This document shows positions 19,981 through 29,057 of a stretch of 64,000 nt of DNA, piece after piece. The notes below the pieces were generated by a model. That model searched no databases. It was not told the origin of the DNA and saw only the letters and a list, made by a program, of their open reading frames with translations. The position numbers were made by a program, and so were the translations under genes. Source of the stretch: Bacteroidota bacterium (GTDB taxonomy: Bacteria; Bacteroidota; Bacteroidia; AKYH767-A; OLB10); the NCBI GenBank assembly GCA_016721435.1, contig JADKIC010000048.1, forward strand, positions 13,927 through 77,926. The letters are read 5' to 3'. Positions within the stretch are counted from its first letter, which is position 1. Each line of letters opens with the position of its first letter.

Positions 19981-20904
19981 TTACACCAACGTAATATCAA
20001 ACTGCACGAGGTCGATAAACTGCTGCACCCGCTCATCCACTTCACTATCGGTCAAGCTCACAATTCTTTCCAGGCCGAATTTCTCCACACAAAATGAAGC
20101 CATCGCAGAGCCATAAATGACACCACGCTTCATCGCTTCAAAAGAGATATCGCCGGAGTTGTGGAGATGGCCAATGAATCCACCCGCGAACGTATCTCCC
20201 GCGCCGGTCGGATCAAAAACATCTTCTAACGGCAAGGCAGGTGCGTAAAACACATTATTTCCGTGGAACAACAATGCACCATGTTCACCCTTTTTAATAA
20301 TCAGGTACTTCGGACCCATCGTCAGGACTTTACGTGCTGCTTTTACAAGAGAATACTCTCCGGTCAACTGCCGCGCTTCCGCATCATTGATTGTAAGGAC
20401 ATCCACCATAGAGATCATCTTCAGCAAATCATTCAAAGCGATTTCCATCCAGAAATTCATGGTATCCATGACCACCAGCTTCGGACGTTTCTTCAACCGT
20501 TGCAACACCGACATCTGAATACTGGGCATGAGGTTACCCAGCATCAGGAATTCACAATCCTGGTATTCGTCCGGAATAATCGGGTCAAAAGTGCTGAGTA
20601 CATTCAGTTGCGTATCGAGTGTATCACGCGAATTCATATCCTCGTGGTATTTCCTCGCCCAGAAAAACGTTTTTTCGCCCTTTTTAATTTGAAGACCACG
20701 GGTGTCGATACCACGGTTTTGCATCATCGCAATGGCTTCTTCCGGAAAATCTTCTCCCACCACAGAAACGAGGTTGATATTCTTTTTAAAATAGGAGGCG
20801 GACATAGATGCATAGGTAGCAGCGCCGCCGATGATTTTATCTGTTTTTCCGAAGGGCGTTTCAATGGCGTCGAAGGCGACGGTACCGATTACGAGGAGGC
20901 TCAT
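19981..20904 (-). CDS. PfkB-family sugar/nucleoside kinase
   Basis: An intact 307-residue ribokinase-type kinase. The N-terminal IGTVAFDAIETPFG and GGAATYASMSASYF match the substrate-binding sheet. The C-terminal DPTGAGDTFAGGFIGHL (about residues 229-245) contains the anion hole and the catalytic Asp of the GAGD motif. It phosphorylates a sugar or nucleoside with ATP in the cytoplasm; the substrate cannot be told from sequence. Neighbours on both sides are secreted proteins on other transcription units, so context does not help. Confidence 0.9.
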   Translation of the reverse strand: MSLLVIGTVAFDAIETPFGKTDKIIGGAATYASMSASYFKKNINLVSVVGEDFPEEAIAMMQNRGIDTRGLQIKKGEKTFFWARKYHEDMNSRDTLDTQLNVLSTFDPIIPDEYQDCEFLMLGNLMPSIQMSVLQRLKKRPKLVVMDTMNFWMEIALNDLLKMISMVDVLTINDAEARQLTGEYSLVKAARKVLTMGPKYLIIKKGEHGALLFHGNNVFYAPALPLEDVFDPTGAGDTFAGGFIGHLHNSGDISFEAMKRGVIYGSAMASFCVEKFGLERIVSLTDSEVDERVQQFIDLVQFDITLV

Positions 20905-21184
20905 GAGAGGAGGATTAACTTTAGGGCTTTTTGCCGCCTGCGAAATTACTCAGGAACGGCATATCTGCAAGCTAAAATCTCATATTGTTTTCGGGAAATT
21001 TAAAGATAAAGAAATTCCAGACTGTTCGGACACACTTTACTACTCTTTAATGTGTCTTGTTTATTCATCCTACACCCATCAAAAGAAACTGTATATCTGC
21101 TCAAAATCATGTACTTTAAATGATTGAGATCAATAATTACAACTTGAAAACCCTATATTTTTGTCAAAATACTAAATACTGCCA

Positions 21185-22066
21185 ATGAAAAAATTATACC
21201 TACTCCTCATTACCTTTTCCCTCATTAACACAATCTGCACAGCGCAAAGCATTCCCAACAGCGGATTTGAAAACTGGACCAATATGGGTACCTATTACGA
21301 ACCGGATGGTTGGGGGACACTCAACAGTCTGACTTCGGCTCTTTCGGTTTACACTGTTACCAGAGGCAACCCCGGTAATCCAGGTTCCTATTATATCAAA
21401 GTCACCAGTAAAAATGCAGGCGCGATGGGTGTTGTTCCCGGTATAGCCGTAAGTGGAAACATTAATTCTGCCTCTATGACACCCGAGTCCGGCTTTCCAT
21501 TCAGCCAGCGACCCGCCACTCTCACCGGAAGCTGGCAACATATGATTTTTGGAAGCAGCCAGGGATATATCGATGTACTGCTGACAAGATGGGATGGCAA
21601 CCAGCGTATTGTTGTAGCCAATGCTCATCGTACACTCACCGGTATGGCCATGAATTGGGCAACCTTTAACATTCCATTAAACTATTTGGATGGCAACAAT
21701 CCGGACAGCTGTATGATCGTTCTTGCAGCCAGCGGTGCACAGCCCACCAACGGAGATTACTTGTGGATAGACAATATGACTTTTAGCGGCACTGTGACCA
21801 ACACAGAGGAACAAGACATGACAGCCGGTATGCAAGTGTTTCCAAATCCTGTGAATGAAAAATTGACGTTGCACCCAATTGAAGGACAAGGCAAAATCAG
21901 TGAGTTAAAAATCATGGACATTAGCGGTAAGGTAATAATGCAGTTTCATGATAGCCGGAACACCACTGATATGACTCTTGAAGTCCGCGATCTTCCGAAA
22001 GGAACTTTCCTGCTTTCAGGTCGCAAAGACGAACACATATTCCTGTTAAAATTTATCAAGGAATAA
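21185..22066 (+). CDS. secreted protein with T9SS C-terminal sorting domain
   Basis: The 293-residue protein has a signal peptide (MKKLYLLLITFSLINTICTAQ). A globular domain starting with IPNSGFENWTNMGTYYEPDGW resembles the FENW-type carbohydrate-binding-like domain (PCMD group) of Bacteroidota. A type A T9SS sorting domain ends it (MQVFPNPVNEKLTL, LKIMDISGKVIMQF, LPKGTFLLSGR), so it is exported by the type IX system and anchored or released at the surface. The start is clear. Upstream, TATTTTTG at 21156-21163 resembles a -7 element, but no properly spaced -33 was seen. Confidence 0.85.
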   Translation: MKKLYLLLITFSLINTICTAQSIPNSGFENWTNMGTYYEPDGWGTLNSLTSALSVYTVTRGNPGNPGSYYIKVTSKNAGAMGVVPGIAVSGNINSASMTPESGFPFSQRPATLTGSWQHMIFGSSQGYIDVLLTRWDGNQRIVVANAHRTLTGMAMNWATFNIPLNYLDGNNPDSCMIVLAASGAQPTNGDYLWIDNMTFSGTVTNTEEQDMTAGMQVFPNPVNEKLTLHPIEGQGKISELKIMDISGKVIMQFHDSRNTTDMTLEVRDLPKGTFLLSGRKDEHIFLLKFIKE

Positions 22067-22170
22067 TAAAGTGGGTGAAAATTGCGATTGTTTTAAACAC
22101 AGATTGTAAATGGAAGAGGAAGAATAATTTATATTTTCTACATGGTCCTTCTTTACGTGGCAAGAACACG

Positions 22171-23115
22171 TTATTTGAATATTTCCAGTCGATTTTTAAT
22201 GAGATGAATGTATTTCTCTTTAAATTCTTCGGAGATAAAACTCATCTTAATAAGATCCATCCAGGCTTGTTCTGCGCTCAGCATTTTATTCAAAATATTT
22301 AATTGTTGCTTTTTCTCCAGTTTTAATGTTGTGAAAGCATTGATAAAATCAGATTTCTTTATTTTATGCTTTTTACCATTCAGGTTTAAAGCGGTTTCTT
22401 CTTTATCCGCCGGGTTTACCATAGTTGTAGATACTAAGTCATATGCAGGCGACAAAACAACGCCAACATTGGGTAATCGAATGAGCGAAAAATTTTTTAA
22501 GTGCATATCTGCATTGCCGGTGATGAAGGAAAACACAACACTCTCAAAAAAATTCACAACATCAAGACCCGGATGGGATGAATACTTTTGAATCGCTTTT
22601 GCTATCTGCTCATAACTTCCCTGGTATTTATTTTCTGTGAGCCGTTCTGTAAGTTGACACATGTCTTCCATATGCAACTTTGTTTTATTTATCCTGTCAA
22701 TTCTTTTCGTCACATAGGCCAGATTTCCGGATTGGAGTCTGATTAAACTATGGGGTACAGTTTTTATTTTTACAACTTCTGCCAAATGCATCGTTAAATC
22801 CTCCACCTCCGGTAATTGAGGATAATGTGGTGTAGGCGGCTTAAGAATAAATCCTCCCCAAAGGCCGGCTATTGTAAAACGTTTAGTAGAATCCGCATCC
22901 TTTCCGGATGTTAAATGTAACGATAGTTTGGGCTGAACCCCGGTGACCGAGGTATGACTTCTAATGACCTCTTCAGCCATTTTCTCCAGGTCATTTTCAG
23001 TGTAAGGTAACAGTGGAGTCCTGGTATCGCCAAACATTTTCTTGCTGCACGCTGCATGAAAGTCGTTGTCGGTTTCTGCCAGGGGTTTATAACAAAACAA
23101 ACATCTTCTGATCAT
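22171..23115 (-). CDS. hipT: HipT-like serine/threonine kinase toxin (HipA C-terminal part)
   Basis: A 314-residue HipA-fold kinase. SVTGVQPKLSLHL (about residues 57-69) is the Gly-rich/P-loop segment whose Ser/Thr are autophosphorylation sites in HipA and HipT. GNADMHLKNFSLI (about 198-210) holds the catalytic Asp and Asn, and LSPAYDLVST is the metal-binding Asp segment. Unlike E. coli HipA the first subdomain is missing and encoded by the preceding gene, as in HipBST systems. The N-terminus (CLFCYKPL...DFHAACSKKMFG) has a C-x2-C...H-x3-C pattern that may bind zinc. HipA kinases inactivate aminoacyl-tRNA synthetases (GltX, or TrpS for HipT). Its ATG overlaps the upstream stop in ATGA. Confidence 0.92.
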   Translation of the reverse strand: MIRRCLFCYKPLAETDNDFHAACSKKMFGDTRTPLLPYTENDLEKMAEEVIRSHTSVTGVQPKLSLHLTSGKDADSTKRFTIAGLWGGFILKPPTPHYPQLPEVEDLTMHLAEVVKIKTVPHSLIRLQSGNLAYVTKRIDRINKTKLHMEDMCQLTERLTENKYQGSYEQIAKAIQKYSSHPGLDVVNFFESVVFSFITGNADMHLKNFSLIRLPNVGVVLSPAYDLVSTTMVNPADKEETALNLNGKKHKIKKSDFINAFTTLKLEKKQQLNILNKMLSAEQAWMDLIKMSFISEEFKEKYIHLIKNRLEIFK

Positions 23116-23447
23116 CCGATGGAATCGTTATGAGGATGAACGCTAACAGCTCCTATGCAATCTTTGCAACATGCCAATAATAGTCCCATTCGATCGCGGG
23201 GATTAAGCTTCCAGTTTTTTTCTGCAATGTCCAATAGCCATCCTTCAGGAATTAAGCCATCAAAGAATGGAAATAATACCTGAGCACTATATTTATCTTT
23301 TCTTAACGGTAAAGTTAAACTTACCGGCTCTGCGGATGAAGATTTTAAATAAGCTTCATCATAGGTAAAATGATATCCATTCTCATCCTGAATTAAAACA
23401 CCTGCCTTGCTTTTATTGTATCTTATTTCAGCCTTTTTAACGATCAT
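23112..23447 (-). CDS. hipS: HipS-like protein (HipA N-terminal subdomain)
   Basis: A 111-residue protein equal to the N-subdomain 1 of HipA: KAGVLIQDENGYHFTYDEAYL, PVSLTLPLRKDKYSA, LFPFFDGLIPEGWLL and NPRDRMGLLLACCKDCIGAVSV. In enteropathogenic E. coli HipBST the equivalent small protein HipS is the antitoxin that neutralises the HipT kinase. It overlaps hipB by 11 bp and hipT by 4 bp, so the three are translationally coupled. Whether HipS or the HTH protein is the antitoxin here is unknown. Confidence 0.88.
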   Translation of the reverse strand: MIVKKAEIRYNKSKAGVLIQDENGYHFTYDEAYLKSSSAEPVSLTLPLRKDKYSAQVLFPFFDGLIPEGWLLDIAEKNWKLNPRDRMGLLLACCKDCIGAVSVHPHNDSIG

Positions 23448-23649
23448 TTTCCCGGTTCTTTAATTCAACGGCGCCCACTTCAAAACCGAATAAATTCAGT
23501 ACTTTATTTACTTTATCGAGTTTCAAGGATTCTTTACCTTGTTCCAGTTCACGAATAAAGCGTAAGCCGATGCCGGCCTTTTCCGCTAACTCCGGTTGTG
23601 TCAAGTGAACTGAATGTCTTTTCAACTTTACAAATTCATTTAGCCTCAT
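23437..23649 (-). CDS. hipB: HipB-like XRE-family transcriptional regulator
   Basis: A 70-residue helix-turn-helix protein from ATG 23649: MRLNEFVKLKRHSVHLTQPELAEKAGIG, then LRFIRELEQGKESLKLDKVNKVLNLFG. The frame is open ten codons further up (to 23679). I prefer 23649 because the upstream codons are just operator sequence (TATACC-N6-GGTATA copy at 23653-23670) and an AAAAGG stretch precedes this ATG. It should bind the four palindromes upstream and autorepress the operon, with HipS/HipT as partners. Confidence 0.9.
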   Translation of the reverse strand: MRLNEFVKLKRHSVHLTQPELAEKAGIGLRFIRELEQGKESLKLDKVNKVLNLFGFEVGAVELKNRENDR

Positions 23650-23652
23650 TTT

Positions 23653-23790
23653 TATACCTTTTCGGGTGTAAATATACAAATTTTTACATATTTATACCCG
23701 AAAAGGTATAAATATGTAAAAAAGGCTATATTTATACCTTTTCGGGTATATATTTTGTGACTTATGAAAAAATAATACCCCTTCGGGTAT
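23653..23790. promoter_or_regulatory. four-copy operator array of the hipBST-like operon
   Basis: Copies of the palindrome TATACC-TTTTCG-GGTATA lie at 23653-23670 (one mismatch), 23693-23710 (inverted, exact), 23733-23750 (exact) and 23775-23790 (ATACCCCTTCGGGTAT). Centres are 40, 40 and 41 bp apart. The layout recalls E. coli hipB operators (TATCC-N8-GGATA). The first copy overlaps the translation-initiation region of hipB. Confidence 0.93.
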
Positions 23791-23995
23791 AAAATAAAAA
23801 CAACTAATACTTTAATAGGCGGTCTATAAAAATTTGAAATAATGCTCCTAAGCATGGATGGTGCTTTAAAATATCTGCAAAAATGCTCTCAGGCCATCCA
23901 TGAAGTGTACTTCGCTCTACTTCATTGACGCTTCAGGGCATTACAGATTAATTATTCCGGTGCAGGCAAGTATTTCTCTACTGCCCAACCGTTAG
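23791..23995. other. spacer with a degenerate hairpin repeat (copy R1)
   Basis: No gene is visible. ATGGATGG (23854-23861) pairs with CCATCCAT (23894-23901). Directly after, TGAAGT (23901-23906) and ACTTCA (23919-23924) flank the loop GTACTTCGCTCT, which matches the loop of the hairpin repeats at 29.9-30.9 kb. Confidence 0.65.
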
Positions 23996-24187
23996 TTACG
24001 GCATCGTAAAATCAACATTCGTCGTATTCGTCATCGTGACCGGAAGTTTGCTCCAGGTCTCTATAACGTTGCGGGATTTCACACAAACATAGTAGGCATT
24101 GCCGTACAGCGAATTGGGAAAAGGCACCACTGCGGTACCGTTGATATTCAGAATCACCTATTCAAAAGCATCTATGTTGGCAGCAGA
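23996..24187 (-). pseudogene. orphan C-terminal module of a giant secreted protein
   Basis: The minus strand encodes NINGTAVVPFPNSLYGNAYY, then VCVKSRNVIETWSKLPV and ends NVDFTMP before TAA (23998-23996). This is the same terminal module as at the ends of the three giants in this window (KHRNSIETWSK...DF). The frame has an in-frame TAG at 24160-24158 (probably CAG originally) and no further homology is visible upstream, where the next gene's promoter begins. It is the remnant of a fourth such gene, most of which is deleted. Confidence 0.8.
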
Positions 24188-24241
24188 AAAAAGTGATGAA
24201 TATAAATTTTCAATATCTTACCGCCATTATTAAAATCACAC

Positions 24242-27200
24242 ATGAATAAAATTCTTCTTACACTATTATTAATTGGAAACATCTCTCTTTATGCACAAAG
24301 AAAAGCTGATCCCGTAAAAGCAAGTCCTGCTGATTCTATGCTCAGCTCCTCCTACAAGTGGCGGTGTGTCGGTCCGGCCAGAGGTGGAAGAAGTGGCGCG
24401 GTAGCCGGCGTATTGAAGGAAACCAATACCTTTTACTTCGGGGCAACAGGCGGCGGTGTTTTTAAAACAACTGATGGTGGCAGCAACTGGAGTCCTATCT
24501 CTGATAAATATTTTGGAGGAAGTATTGGTGCCGTATCCATCGCAAACTCGGATCGCGATATTATCTGGGTAGGGGAAGGAGAACAAACCATGAGAGGAAA
24601 TGTGAGTGAAGGGCATGGTATCTGGAAATCCGTTGATGGTGGAAATACCTGGAAGAACATGGGTCTTACTGATTCCCGTCACATTGTTCGCATTCGCATC
24701 CATCCGAAGAATCCTGATGTGGTGTATGTATGTGCGTTTGGTCATTTGTTCGGAAAAAATAAGGAACGCGGCATTTATAAAACTATCGATGGTGGCAATA
24801 CCTGGAAACGTATTTTATTTTTAAATGATTCTGTTGCAGCGTCAGATCTTGTTATGGATCCCGTAAATCCATCTATCCTCTATGCCTCTTTCTGGAATGT
24901 AAAAAGAACTCCCTATTCACTTGAAAGCGGAGGTCCCGGTTCCTCTCTCTGGAAAACAACGGATGGTGGAGCTACATGGACCGACATCACCCAAAATGAA
25001 GGGATGCCCAAAGGTCCGCTGGGAATAATTACTGTAAGCGTCTCCCCTGTAAACACCGACAAAATATTTGCCATGGTGGAAGCGGCTGAGGGAGGATTGA
25101 TGCGTAGTGATGATGGCGGAACAACCTGGATCCGGGTAAACGATGAACGCAAGATTCGTCAGCGGGCATGGTATTTCAGCAGGGTATATGCGGATACAAA
25201 AGATGAAAATGTAGTATATGTTTTAAATGTAGCCTTTCATCGTTCCGGTGATGGTGGTAAAACATTTAAGACGATAAGTACCCCACACGGCGATCATCAC
25301 GACTTGTGGATTGACCCTGAAAATAACAAACGGATGATTGTTGCTGACGATGGCGGCGCACAGGTCACCTTTGATGGCGGTGAAAACTGGAGCACGTATT
25401 ATAATCAGCCCACCGCACAGTTTTACAGAGTGAGTACCGACAATCATTTTCCTTACCGCATTTACGGAGCGCAGCAGGATAATTCAAGTCTACGTATCAA
25501 CCATCGCTCCTTTACCTCAGGAAGCATTACACAGGAAGACTGGGAGCCCACAGCAGGTTTTGAAAGCGGACATATTGTTGCTGATCCGTTGAATGATGAT
25601 ATAGTTTACGGCGGAAATTATGACGGGTTCATCGGCAGACTCAATCATAAAACGGGAGAGAACAACAATATCTCCGTATGGCCCGATGCCAATATTGGCC
25701 GGGGTGCCGACAGTGCTCGCTACCGTTTTCAATGGAACTTCCCGCTGTTCTTTTCACCGCATGAGAAGAAACGATTGTATGCTGCAGCCAATGTTTTATT
25801 TTATACGGAAGACGAAGGAATTTCCTGGAAACAAATTTCACCCGATCTGACACGCGATGATAAATCCAAACAAAAGGCCAGCGGAGGAATCATCACCAAG
25901 GACAATACCGGCGTAGAAACATATGCCACCATTTTTGCAGCTTGTGAATCGCCTTATGAAAAAGATTTGTTATGGTGCGGAAGTGATGATGGCTTGATGC
26001 ACGTTTCGAGAGACGGAGGAAAAAACTGGAGCAATGTCACACCGAAAGGTATGCCGGAATGGATGATGTTTAATTGTCTGGAACCTGATCCCTTTACAAA
26101 GGGCGGACTGTATGCTGTTGGAACAAGATACAAGCTGGATGATTATACGCCTTACATTTATTATACCAATAACTACGGTGCAACATGGACAAAAATTACC
26201 AATGGAATTGCGTCGGATCATTTCACACGTTGTCTGCGTGCAGATCCTTATCAGAAAGGAATCTTGTACTGCGGTACGGAATACGGGATGTACTTAAGCA
26301 ATGATGCCGGAAAGAGTTGGAAGAAATGGCAACTTAACCTACCTATGGTACCAATTACTGATCTGACCATAAAAGATTTTGATCTCATTGCAGCCACACA
26401 AGGAAGAAGCTTTTGGGTGCTGGATGATCTGTCGCTGCTTCATCAGTGGAATGAATCCATCACCAATAAAAAGTTTCACCTCTTTCAGCCACGGACTACC
26501 TGGTGTACTGAAAGTACAAAAAATGAAAAGAAAAAAGTCGGAGAAAATCCAGCTCCCGGCCTCACTGTGAAATTTTACCTTCAACATAAACCGGATACAA
26601 ACACGATTGCCCGGATGGAATTCCTGGATGAAAGTAATAAGGTGATCAAGTCATTTTTCTCCAACGCGGAAAAGGACAGCATCAAGTTAAAAATAAAGCG
26701 CGGCATGAATACCATGAGTTGGGATATGCGCTATCCCGATGCTGAAAAGATTGATGGAATTATAATGTGGAATGACGGGCTCAGCGGACCAATAGCAGCT
26801 CCCGGAAAACACGTTGTAAAACTGGTACTAGGGAATGATTCGATGATGCATTCTTTTCTGCTGAGAAAGCCGGGTAACGTTTCTGCCACCGATGGGGACC
26901 TGAAGGAGCAGTTTAATCTTGCCATAAAGATAAGAGACAAAATAAGTGAAGTACACAAAGCCCTAGGAAATATCAGGAGCGTACGCAACCAACTGAATGC
27001 AGCCGTTGAGAAAGCAGGGAAAGATTCTACAATAAAGAAAATGCTGCGTAATGAAAAAGATACCATCAACAAAAAAATAACAGCCATCGAAGAAGCTTTA
27101 TATCAGACCAAATTAAAAGCCAATCAGGACATCCTGAATTATCCCATCCAGCTCAATGATAAACTGGCGGGTGTGTATGACATTGTCAACTCCGGCAGCA

Positions 27201-27358
27201 CGAAGCCGACGAAGCAGAGCTATGAAGTTTTTGAGCAACTGGCATTGAAAGCGGATCATCAGCTAAACCTGTTAAAACAAATGCTGAACACGGATGTCAA
27301 AAGGTTTAATGAGCTGATGATAAGCAACAAGGTGCCGGTGATCTTTGTAAAAGAGTGA
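24242..27358 (+). CDS. secreted BNR/sortilin-type beta-propeller protein
   Basis: An intact 1,038-residue protein with a signal peptide (MNKILLTLLLIGNISLYAQ). It has many BNR/Asp-box blades, S/T-x-D-G-G-x-T/N-W (KTTDGGSNW, KSVDGGNTW, KTIDGGNTW, KTTDGGATW, RSDDGGTTW, FDGGENW, SRDGGKNW, SNDAGKSW), spread over about residues 70-700, probably as two propellers like the Vps10/sortilin or xyloglucanase fold. The last 300 residues are a beta domain followed by helical coiled coil (about 880-1038). Similar proteins are common in Bacteroidota and annotated as glycosyl hydrolases, but no catalytic residues can be assigned. No T9SS domain is visible at the C-terminus. The protein is expected in the periplasm or outside the cell. 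Confidence 0.9.
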   Translation: MNKILLTLLLIGNISLYAQRKADPVKASPADSMLSSSYKWRCVGPARGGRSGAVAGVLKETNTFYFGATGGGVFKTTDGGSNWSPISDKYFGGSIGAVSIANSDRDIIWVGEGEQTMRGNVSEGHGIWKSVDGGNTWKNMGLTDSRHIVRIRIHPKNPDVVYVCAFGHLFGKNKERGIYKTIDGGNTWKRILFLNDSVAASDLVMDPVNPSILYASFWNVKRTPYSLESGGPGSSLWKTTDGGATWTDITQNEGMPKGPLGIITVSVSPVNTDKIFAMVEAAEGGLMRSDDGGTTWIRVNDERKIRQRAWYFSRVYADTKDENVVYVLNVAFHRSGDGGKTFKTISTPHGDHHDLWIDPENNKRMIVADDGGAQVTFDGGENWSTYYNQPTAQFYRVSTDNHFPYRIYGAQQDNSSLRINHRSFTSGSITQEDWEPTAGFESGHIVADPLNDDIVYGGNYDGFIGRLNHKTGENNNISVWPDANIGRGADSARYRFQWNFPLFFSPHEKKRLYAAANVLFYTEDEGISWKQISPDLTRDDKSKQKASGGIITKDNTGVETYATIFAACESPYEKDLLWCGSDDGLMHVSRDGGKNWSNVTPKGMPEWMMFNCLEPDPFTKGGLYAVGTRYKLDDYTPYIYYTNNYGATWTKITNGIASDHFTRCLRADPYQKGILYCGTEYGMYLSNDAGKSWKKWQLNLPMVPITDLTIKDFDLIAATQGRSFWVLDDLSLLHQWNESITNKKFHLFQPRTTWCTESTKNEKKKVGENPAPGLTVKFYLQHKPDTNTIARMEFLDESNKVIKSFFSNAEKDSIKLKIKRGMNTMSWDMRYPDAEKIDGIIMWNDGLSGPIAAPGKHVVKLVLGNDSMMHSFLLRKPGNVSATDGDLKEQFNLAIKIRDKISEVHKALGNIRSVRNQLNAAVEKAGKDSTIKKMLRNEKDTINKKITAIEEALYQTKLKANQDILNYPIQLNDKLAGVYDIVNSGSTKPTKQSYEVFEQLALKADHQLNLLKQMLNTDVKRFNELMISNKVPVIFVKE

Positions 27359-27877
27359 TAAAGGATGTGATGAAGTACACTGCGTAAATTGAAAATGGCG
27401 GTGCAGCGATAGCGGCAATTCATTCTACTCGTTTAAATGAAATTTAATGCCAAGGAATAATGAAAGGGGGTAATTGATTTTAACGCCGGACTTTAATGCA
27501 ATCGGGAATATAAAAAAGGCACTCTTTATATTCTTTCGTTAAAATGCGTGAATTATATAAAATCCTTCCGGAATTGTGTAAGGCATCGCAGCTTAAAATG
27601 AGCGACTTTTGTAACCTTAAAAAATAGAATTATAAAAAGCTATGTTATTCACGAATGTGCAACTTTTATACTATGTTTGCCACTGTAAAAACACAGGGGG
27701 CAAATGATATTACAGCTTATAAAAGTGCATTTTGCTTCTGCAAACAAGGAAGCGCTCAACTTAGAAAGGAAAGAGGCAAGAGAATGCTTCTTGGAGAAAT
27801 GTGCTACTCCTCTCATTAAAATGAATAAATGGATTCAAATTGTTTCAATATGACTATATTGAATTTCAATTCGGTGT
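27359..27877. other. intergenic region, no gene recognised
   Basis: It contains only short frames; the best (27,544-27,627, 27 codons) has no support. GCGGTGCAGCG at 27398-27408 equals the left arm of the hairpin repeat next to tRNA-Asn, so a half-copy may lie here. The 5' end of the desaturase may extend into the last 30 bases. Confidence 0.5.
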
Positions 27878-28762
27878 TTGGCACCAAAGATCCTTTACTC
27901 TCAAATCAATGATATCTCCAGTAATTCGCCTGAAATCATATTGTGGGCAGCACCTTTCATGTTCTTCTTTGTTTTGCTGGAATGGTTTATTTCATACAAA
28001 CAAAACAAGGAACTTTATAAAAAGGCTGAAACTATTGGATCCGTGCTGGTAGGTATCGGGAATGTTGCTATTGCATTTGCACTTAAATTTAGTCTGCTTT
28101 TTATCGTGATCTGGGTATATAATTTATTACCCTGGAGAATGCACTTTAGCTGGTGGACACTTTTACCCTGTTATATTATTTTCGATTTCTGCAGTTATTG
28201 GGCACATAGAATTTCTCATCAGCAGCGTATTTGGTGGGCCACTCATGTAGTACACCATACAGGGGAACATTATAATCTCAGTGTATCTTTCAGACTTAGC
28301 TGGTTACAGCATTTCAAATTAGTATTTTTTTTGCCGGTAGCCTTACTTGGGTTTCATCCAATTATTTTCTTCGTTGCAAATCAGATAGCAGTGCTTTTCC
28401 AGTTCTGGGTACATACGGAATACATCGGCCGCTTACATCCTGCCATTGAGTATATATTTGCCACCCCGTCCAATCACCGTGTGCACCATGGTTCACAGGA
28501 AAAATACATAAATAAAAATTACGCGGCTACATTCATTTTTTGGGACCGCCTGTTCAACACCTATCAAAAAGAAGAAGAACAGGTCCTATAAGGTGTGACC
28601 ACTAATATTGAAAATAAAGCAAATCCGGTCTACATCAATTTTCACGAAGTAGTAGACATATGGAATGACATGAGAAATGCACCCACGTGGAGATTAAAAT
28701 TCTTCTATTTGTTTGGAGACCCTAATGACATTGCGCAGTTAAAAAGGAAATTCAGAAAATAA
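27878..28762 (+). CDS. fatty-acid hydroxylase / sterol desaturase family, in-frame stop
   Basis: An integral membrane di-iron enzyme with four to five hydrophobic segments and the three histidine boxes HRISH (about residue 110), HVVHHTGEH (about 123) and HRVHHG (about 200). A TAA at 28589-28591 stops the frame after 237 residues. The same frame continues for 56 more codons (GVTTNIENKANPVYINFHEV ... LKRKFRK) to TAA at 28760. This tail, with YGVT-type and FHE segments, is normal for the family, so one base change (for example TAT/TAC to TAA) has cut it. The start TTG at 27878 is uncertain; an ATG in another frame 28 bp upstream hints at an additional indel. Likely substrates are lipid acyl chains, sterol-like or hopanoid-like molecules. 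Confidence 0.82.
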
Positions 28763-29057
28763 AATTGCCGAGTGCTGAATATCAGGAATCACATACTGAA
28801 AAGATTTAGTGCTTTCATTTGAAGGGGGAAAGCAGCATCAATAATCATCCATTCCTCTTTACAGGATTCACGAGTAATAAATCAAAATGAGCCAAAAGTT
28901 TTGATGAATCCGGTAAGAAACTATTCCGGAATTTAGTGCTTAACTGAAATTAATGGGTTTATGGCAGTAGCAGAAGAATCCACTTCATTTGAATGGAGAG
29001 AGGGTCGGCATTCAGACAATGTCGAGGTTATTCTCCGTGGTGGAGAGAAGCAGATTA
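28763..29057. other. intergenic region, nothing recognised
   Basis: AT-rich spacer between convergent genes (desaturase and SOUL protein). No gene, RNA or clear terminator was found. Confidence 0.5.

Noticed and set aside
27544..27627. 27-codon ORF MRELYKILPELCK...
   Set aside because: It has no homology, ribosome-binding site or neighbour support; treated as chance.
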